Below are positions 60,805-64,000 of a stretch of DNA of 64,000 bases, one piece after another. Origin of the DNA: Firm-04 sp045600205 (lineage in GTDB: Bacteria; Bacillota; Clostridia; Oscillospirales; Ruminococcaceae); the NCBI GenBank assembly GCA_045600205.1, contig JAZRXM010000001.1, positions 1-64,000 of the forward strand. Direction: 5' to 3'. The translations under genes and the position numbers were made by a program. The notes under the pieces were generated by a model that ran no database searches, was not told the DNA's origin, and saw nothing but the letters and a program-made list of their open reading frames with translations. Each line of letters begins with the position of its first letter. The first letter of the stretch is position 1.

Positions 60805-61402
60805 ATCCGTGCTTTGTGAGGTTGATATTCGTCATGTACTGATAGACCTCGACAATCGGCGCGGCGTTCAGGCGCATTCCTTGCCGTGAAGCATATACCC
60901 CTGAACGGTCCTGCGCCAGCACACACGCGGGCAGCATATCCACATCGCCGTGCGGACCTGTCATGATCGTGAACATCTCTGCCCAAAGCGGCTGCTGCGG
61001 ACGCTTCCCCTTGCGCAGGTCTGCGAGGTAATCCTTGACACGCAGAGAGTAACCGTGCTGATTCATTGCAAGCACTGTCAGATACGCAGCAAGCGTTTTT
61101 TGCACGGACGCGATGTTTTTCGCAGGCTCATTCTTGTATGCGTCACTCATGCGCTGGAAGATGAACAGTTCCGCGACGGCATTTGGCAGGCGGTCAATCG
61201 TATCATAGGTGAAGTCTAACAGGATGCCGCGTCCTGCGATGATCGTGAAAAAGCTGTCGAGATAACCAAGCAGCAGCCCCTCAGCAATCGGCATATTTCC
61301 GAGATTTTCCCGCTCAATGCGTTCCGAAAACGCTTCCTGGTCGAATGTTTCCAGCTGGTCTAACAGCCGCTTGGCGGACTTGCTTTTGATTTGGAAATTC
61401 AT
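60782..61402 (-). CDS. Protein of unknown function, 206 aa
   Basis: 206-residue soluble protein, no signal peptide, mostly helical. Features: a basic N-terminus (MNFQIKSKSAKRLLDQLE), GLLLGYLDSFFTIIAGRGILL, and a C-terminal half with the sequence WAEMFTIMTGPHGDVDMLP. GGAGAAAATC precedes the ATG. I do not recognise it. Convergent with, and overlapping, the dpaA remnant; the sequence that replaced the dpaA C-terminus ends inside this gene. Confidence 0.7.
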   Translation of the reverse strand: MNFQIKSKSAKRLLDQLETFDQEAFSERIERENLGNMPIAEGLLLGYLDSFFTIIAGRGILLDFTYDTIDRLPNAVAELFIFQRMSDAYKNEPAKNIASVQKTLAAYLTVLAMNQHGYSLRVKDYLADLRKGKRPQQPLWAEMFTIMTGPHGDVDMLPACVLAQDRSGVYASRQGMRLNAAPIVEVYQYMTNINLTKHGFTNIEVR

Positions 61403-61426
61403 GATTTTCTCCGTTTCGTTACAGGA

Positions 61427-61466
61427 AAACAGCCTGCCCTCCGCTTTGAGAGGACAGGCCGTTTTT
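61427..61466 (-). terminator. Terminator of the hydrogenase transcript
   Basis: On the minus strand GCCTGTCCTC and GAGGGCAGGC (plus 61459-61432) form a stem with one mismatch, then TGTTTTCC; an A/T-run on the other side could make it bidirectional. Confidence 0.75.
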
Positions 61467-61483
61467 TGCTTTATTGTATCCTA

Positions 61484-63244
61484 TCAGAAGTTGACCTTGC
61501 GGGCAACATAGGAAGTGTGCAGGATCTCGTGTGCCTTGTGGCCGCCAACTTCGCCGAGGAACTCTTTGTAGAGTGCCTGAACAGCGGGGTTATCCTGAGA
61601 CTTACGCATCGGCAGCTTTGCATCTTCATCGTACAGAGCCTTTGCACGCAGTGCGCGGATGTCGGTGAAGTTGCGGACGGATGCAGGCTGAATCGGCTGA
61701 CCGCCGCCGTTGACACAGCCGCCGGGGCAAGCCATGACTTCGATGAAGGTGTAATCAGCCTCGCCGGCACGGACTTTGTCCATCAGCTTGCGAGCGTTTG
61801 CCAGACCACTGACGACTGCAACCTTAACGGTCAGACCGCCAACAGTGTAGCTTGCTTCCTTGATTGCCTCAGTGCCGCGGACATCCTTGAAGTCAAGCTT
61901 GTCAGCGGGGAGGGTCTCGCCGGAGATCTTTTCAACTGCGAAACGCAGAGCAGCTTCCATAACGCCGCCGGTTGCGCCGAAGATCAGACCGGCACCGGTG
62001 AAGATGCCCAGCGGATCATCAAACTTCTCATCAGGCAGAGCATTGAAATCAATGCCTGCACGGTCGATCATGCGACCAAGCTCACGGGTAGTGAGTGCAT
62101 AGTCGATATCGGGAACGCCTGCTGCGGACTGATCCGGTCTGCCCATTTCGAATTTCTTCGCGGTGCAGGGCATGATCGATACGCAGACGATATCCTTGGG
62201 ATCCCAGCCCATCTTCTCAGCGAAGTAGGTCTTGGTGACAGCACCGAACATCTGCTGCGGGCTCTTGCAGGTGGAGAGGTTCGGGATCAGATCAGGATAG
62301 TAGTGCTCGCAGAACTTGACCCAGCCGGGAGAGCAGGAGGTGATCATCGGGAGAACGCCCTTATTCTGGACGCGCTCGAGCAGCTCGGTGCCTTCCTCAA
62401 GGATGGTCAGGTCAGCGGTGAAGTTGGTATCGAATACGAAGTCGAAGCCCAGACGCTTGAGGGCAGCGACCATCTTGCCCTCAACATTGGTGCCGATGGG
62501 ATTGCCGAAGCACTCGCCCAGACCTGCACGGACGGAAGGAGCAGTGTTGACAACAACATGCTTGGAAGGATCTGCGATTGCTGCAAAGACTTCCTCGATG
62601 AAGCTCTTTTCAGAGAGTGCGCCTGTCGGGCAGACATTGATGCACTGACCGCAGGATACGCAGGAAGTTTCGCCCAGACCCTTTTCAAATGCGGATGCAA
62701 TGTGGGTGGAGAAACCACGATCATTTGCACCGATAACGCCGATACCCTGTGTATGCTCGCAGACTGCGGAGCAGCGGCGGCACAGGATGCACTTGTTGTT
62801 ATCGCGGAACATATGGGGAGCGGTTTCGTCGATGGTGTAGGTATTCTTTGCACCATCGTAGTAGCCTGCATCCTCGATGCCCAGATCATTTGCGAGCTTC
62901 TGGAGTTCGCAGTTCTTGCTTCTGACGCAGGAGAGGCAGTTTCTCTCGTGGTTGGAGAGGATCAGCTCCATGGTCTTTCTGCGGGAATCGACAACCTTCG
63001 GAGAGTTGGTGAGAACCTCCATACCCTCGGAAACGGGATATACGCAAGCTGCAACGATACGGAAGCCTCTGCCTTCGTTTGCCTCGACCACGCACATACG
63101 GCAGGCACCAATTTCGTTGATGTCCTTGAGGTAGCAAAGGGTCGGGATCGTAACGCCTGCTGCACGGGCGGCTTCGAGAATTGTAGTACCCTTCGGAACT
63201 GCAACAGCCTGACCGTTAATTTTTACATTTACCATATCACTCAT
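61484..63244 (-). CDS. hydA: NAD-linked [FeFe] hydrogenase catalytic subunit HydA
   Basis: 586-residue group A [FeFe] hydrogenase that evolves H2 in fermentation, usually electron-bifurcating with HydB and HydC. From the N-terminus: [2Fe-2S] domain (IPTLCYLKDINEIGACRMC), the His-Cys cluster (NHERNCLSCVRSKNCELQ), two [4Fe-4S] motifs (CILCRRCSAVCE, CVSCGQCINVCPTG), then the H-cluster: L1 ITSCSPGWVKFCE, L2 IMPCTAKKFE, L3 EVMACPGGCVNGGGQP. L1 has Ser where TSCCP is the classic form. AAGGAGG before the ATG. It follows hydB after 14 bases. Confidence 0.95.
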   Translation of the reverse strand: MSDMVNVKINGQAVAVPKGTTILEAARAAGVTIPTLCYLKDINEIGACRMCVVEANEGRGFRIVAACVYPVSEGMEVLTNSPKVVDSRRKTMELILSNHERNCLSCVRSKNCELQKLANDLGIEDAGYYDGAKNTYTIDETAPHMFRDNNKCILCRRCSAVCEHTQGIGVIGANDRGFSTHIASAFEKGLGETSCVSCGQCINVCPTGALSEKSFIEEVFAAIADPSKHVVVNTAPSVRAGLGECFGNPIGTNVEGKMVAALKRLGFDFVFDTNFTADLTILEEGTELLERVQNKGVLPMITSCSPGWVKFCEHYYPDLIPNLSTCKSPQQMFGAVTKTYFAEKMGWDPKDIVCVSIMPCTAKKFEMGRPDQSAAGVPDIDYALTTRELGRMIDRAGIDFNALPDEKFDDPLGIFTGAGLIFGATGGVMEAALRFAVEKISGETLPADKLDFKDVRGTEAIKEASYTVGGLTVKVAVVSGLANARKLMDKVRAGEADYTFIEVMACPGGCVNGGGQPIQPASVRNFTDIRALRAKALYDEDAKLPMRKSQDNPAVQALYKEFLGEVGGHKAHEILHTSYVARKVNF

Positions 63245-63258
63245 GCTGTGAAGCCTCC

Positions 63259-64000
63259 TTATTTCTTGCTGATTGCGCCAAACTTACACTTGCTCATGCA
63301 GGCACCGCACTTGACACACTTAGCAGTATCAATTGCCATGGATGCAAGCTTGTGACCTTCTGCGGTGTAATCGGTTCTGGAAATTGCCTCTGCGGGGCAC
63401 TGCTTTGCGCACATACCGCAGCCGATGCACTTGTCCTTGTCGATCTCGAAGTGGAGCAGCGACTTGCAGACGCCTGCCGGGCACTTCTTATCCACAATGT
63501 GAGCGATGTACTCGTCGCGGAAATAACGGAGGGTGGAGAGAACGGGGTTCGGAGCCGTCTGACCCAGACCGCAGAGAGAGTTTGCCTTGATATAGTTGCA
63601 GAGTTCTTCGAGCTTGTCGAGGTCTTCGAGGGTGCCGTTGCCGCTGGTGATCTTTTCGAGAATTTCGTACATTCTCTTGGTACCGATACGGCAGGGTGTG
63701 CACTTACCGCAGGACTCATCAACGGTGAACTGGAGGAAGAACTTTGCGATATCGACCATGCAGTTGTCCTCGTCGAGAACGATCAGACCGCCGGAACCCA
63801 TCATGGATCCGATGGCGATAAGGTTATCATAGTCGATCTTGATGTCAAAGTGTTCAGCAGGAATGCAGCCGCCGGAAGGACCACCTGTCTGAGCAGCCTT
63901 GAACTTCTTGCCGTTGGGGATGCCGCCGCCGATTTCTTCGATGACTTCGCGGAGGGTGGTACCCATCGGGATCTCTACCAGACCGGTGTTGTTGATCTTA
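63259..64000 (-). CDS. hydB: NADH-binding hydrogenase subunit HydB (NuoF-like), 5' end missing
   Basis: C-terminal 247 residues of the flavin/NADH-binding subunit; the gene begins beyond the right edge. GGPSGGCIP, the NuoF [4Fe-4S] motif ESCGKCTPCRIGTKRMYEIL with the later SLCGLGQTAPNPVLS, and a C-terminal ferredoxin domain with two [4Fe-4S] motifs (CIGCGMCAKQCP, CVKCGACMSKC). It feeds NADH electrons to HydA or confurcates with ferredoxin. Followed after 14 bases by hydA. Confidence 0.93.
   Translation of the reverse strand, partial: KINNTGLVEIPMGTTLREVIEEIGGGIPNGKKFKAAQTGGPSGGCIPAEHFDIKIDYDNLIAIGSMMGSGGLIVLDEDNCMVDIAKFFLQFTVDESCGKCTPCRIGTKRMYEILEKITSGNGTLEDLDKLEELCNYIKANSLCGLGQTAPNPVLSTLRYFRDEYIAHIVDKKCPAGVCKSLLHFEIDKDKCIGCGMCAKQCPAEAISRTDYTAEGHKLASMAIDTAKCVKCGACMSKCKFGAISKK

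Noticed and set aside
61391..63355. A 654-codon plus-strand frame opposite hydA
   Set aside because: Antisense shadow of the hydrogenase gene; the motifs on the minus strand are complete and decisive.
1..64000. CRISPR arrays, tRNA, rRNA, transposases, prophage genes
   Set aside because: None seen: no regularly spaced direct repeats, no cloverleaf-like sequences noticed between genes, and no integrase or transposase motifs.

Overview
The window looks like a chromosomal segment of a Gram-positive anaerobe of the class Clostridia, most likely Oscillospiraceae/Ruminococcus-like. Evidence: Firmicutes gene order (def-fmt-rsmB-rlmN-stp-prkC-rsgA-thiN-spoVM; rimP-nusA-ylxR-ylxQ-infB-rbfA-nrnA-truB-ribF), sporulation genes (spoVM, spoIIID, a dpaA remnant), a cellulosome-type dockerin, an NAD-linked [FeFe] hydrogenase, and many canonical sigma-A promoters (TTGACA-N17-TATAAT). 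Assignments rest on motifs, gene order and family knowledge; no database search was possible. I see no rRNA, tRNA, CRISPR array, prophage or transposase.

Left part (1-12.2 kb): a plus-strand housekeeping run covering replication restart (priA, truncated by the window edge), formyl-methionine handling (def, fmt), rRNA methylation (rsmB, rlmN), the PP2C phosphatase/PASTA kinase pair, rsgA, thiN, a 30-codon spoVM and a membrane protein, closed by a perfect 18-bp hairpin. 12.3-22 kb is minus strand: HtrA protease, a lipoprotein, recJ, a patatin-like lipase with a membrane partner, an alpha/beta hydrolase and gltX.

22.2-31.8 kb is a plus-strand cell-surface glycan cluster: a Wzz-like chain-length protein, then a bacillosamine-type trio (DegT aminotransferase, PglC-like phosphoglycosyl transferase, PglD-like acetyltransferase), a 3-hydroxyacyl-CoA dehydrogenase, an SCP2-type thiolase, a class V aminotransferase, a sugar/choline-type nucleotidyltransferase and a LicD protein. 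The last five resemble a pathway that makes a CDP-activated small molecule and attaches it to a glycan. The matching PglF-like dehydratase sits apart at 52978-54906 (minus strand).

32-47.3 kb: glmS, galE, a predicted nucleotidyltransferase, araD, spoIIID, pyrE and the rimP-to-ribF translation operon, which is preceded by a 420-bp gene-free leader with its own promoter, several helices and a strong intrinsic terminator. 47.4-52.7 kb: a Gld-type ABC exporter (ATPase, permease, GldG-like, DUF4340 protein) plus a 92-aa protein.

Right end (52.7-64 kb): a hairpin-rich repeat element, the PglF-like gene, a cytidylate-kinase-like gene, aspartate kinase, a frameshifted dockerin protein, an unannotated 33-aa membrane peptide with its own promoter and terminator, a GH25 lysozyme, a C-terminally truncated dpaA behind an intact sigma-K-type promoter, and the hydrogenase genes hydA and hydB (the latter cut by the window edge).

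The best candidates for new biology are the 33-aa peptide unit, the rimP leader RNA, the glycan cluster with thiolase/dehydrogenase, a family of inverted-repeat-bounded hairpin elements at three gene ends, and the dpaA remnant. Sampled base counts also suggest a reversal of GC skew near 32 kb.
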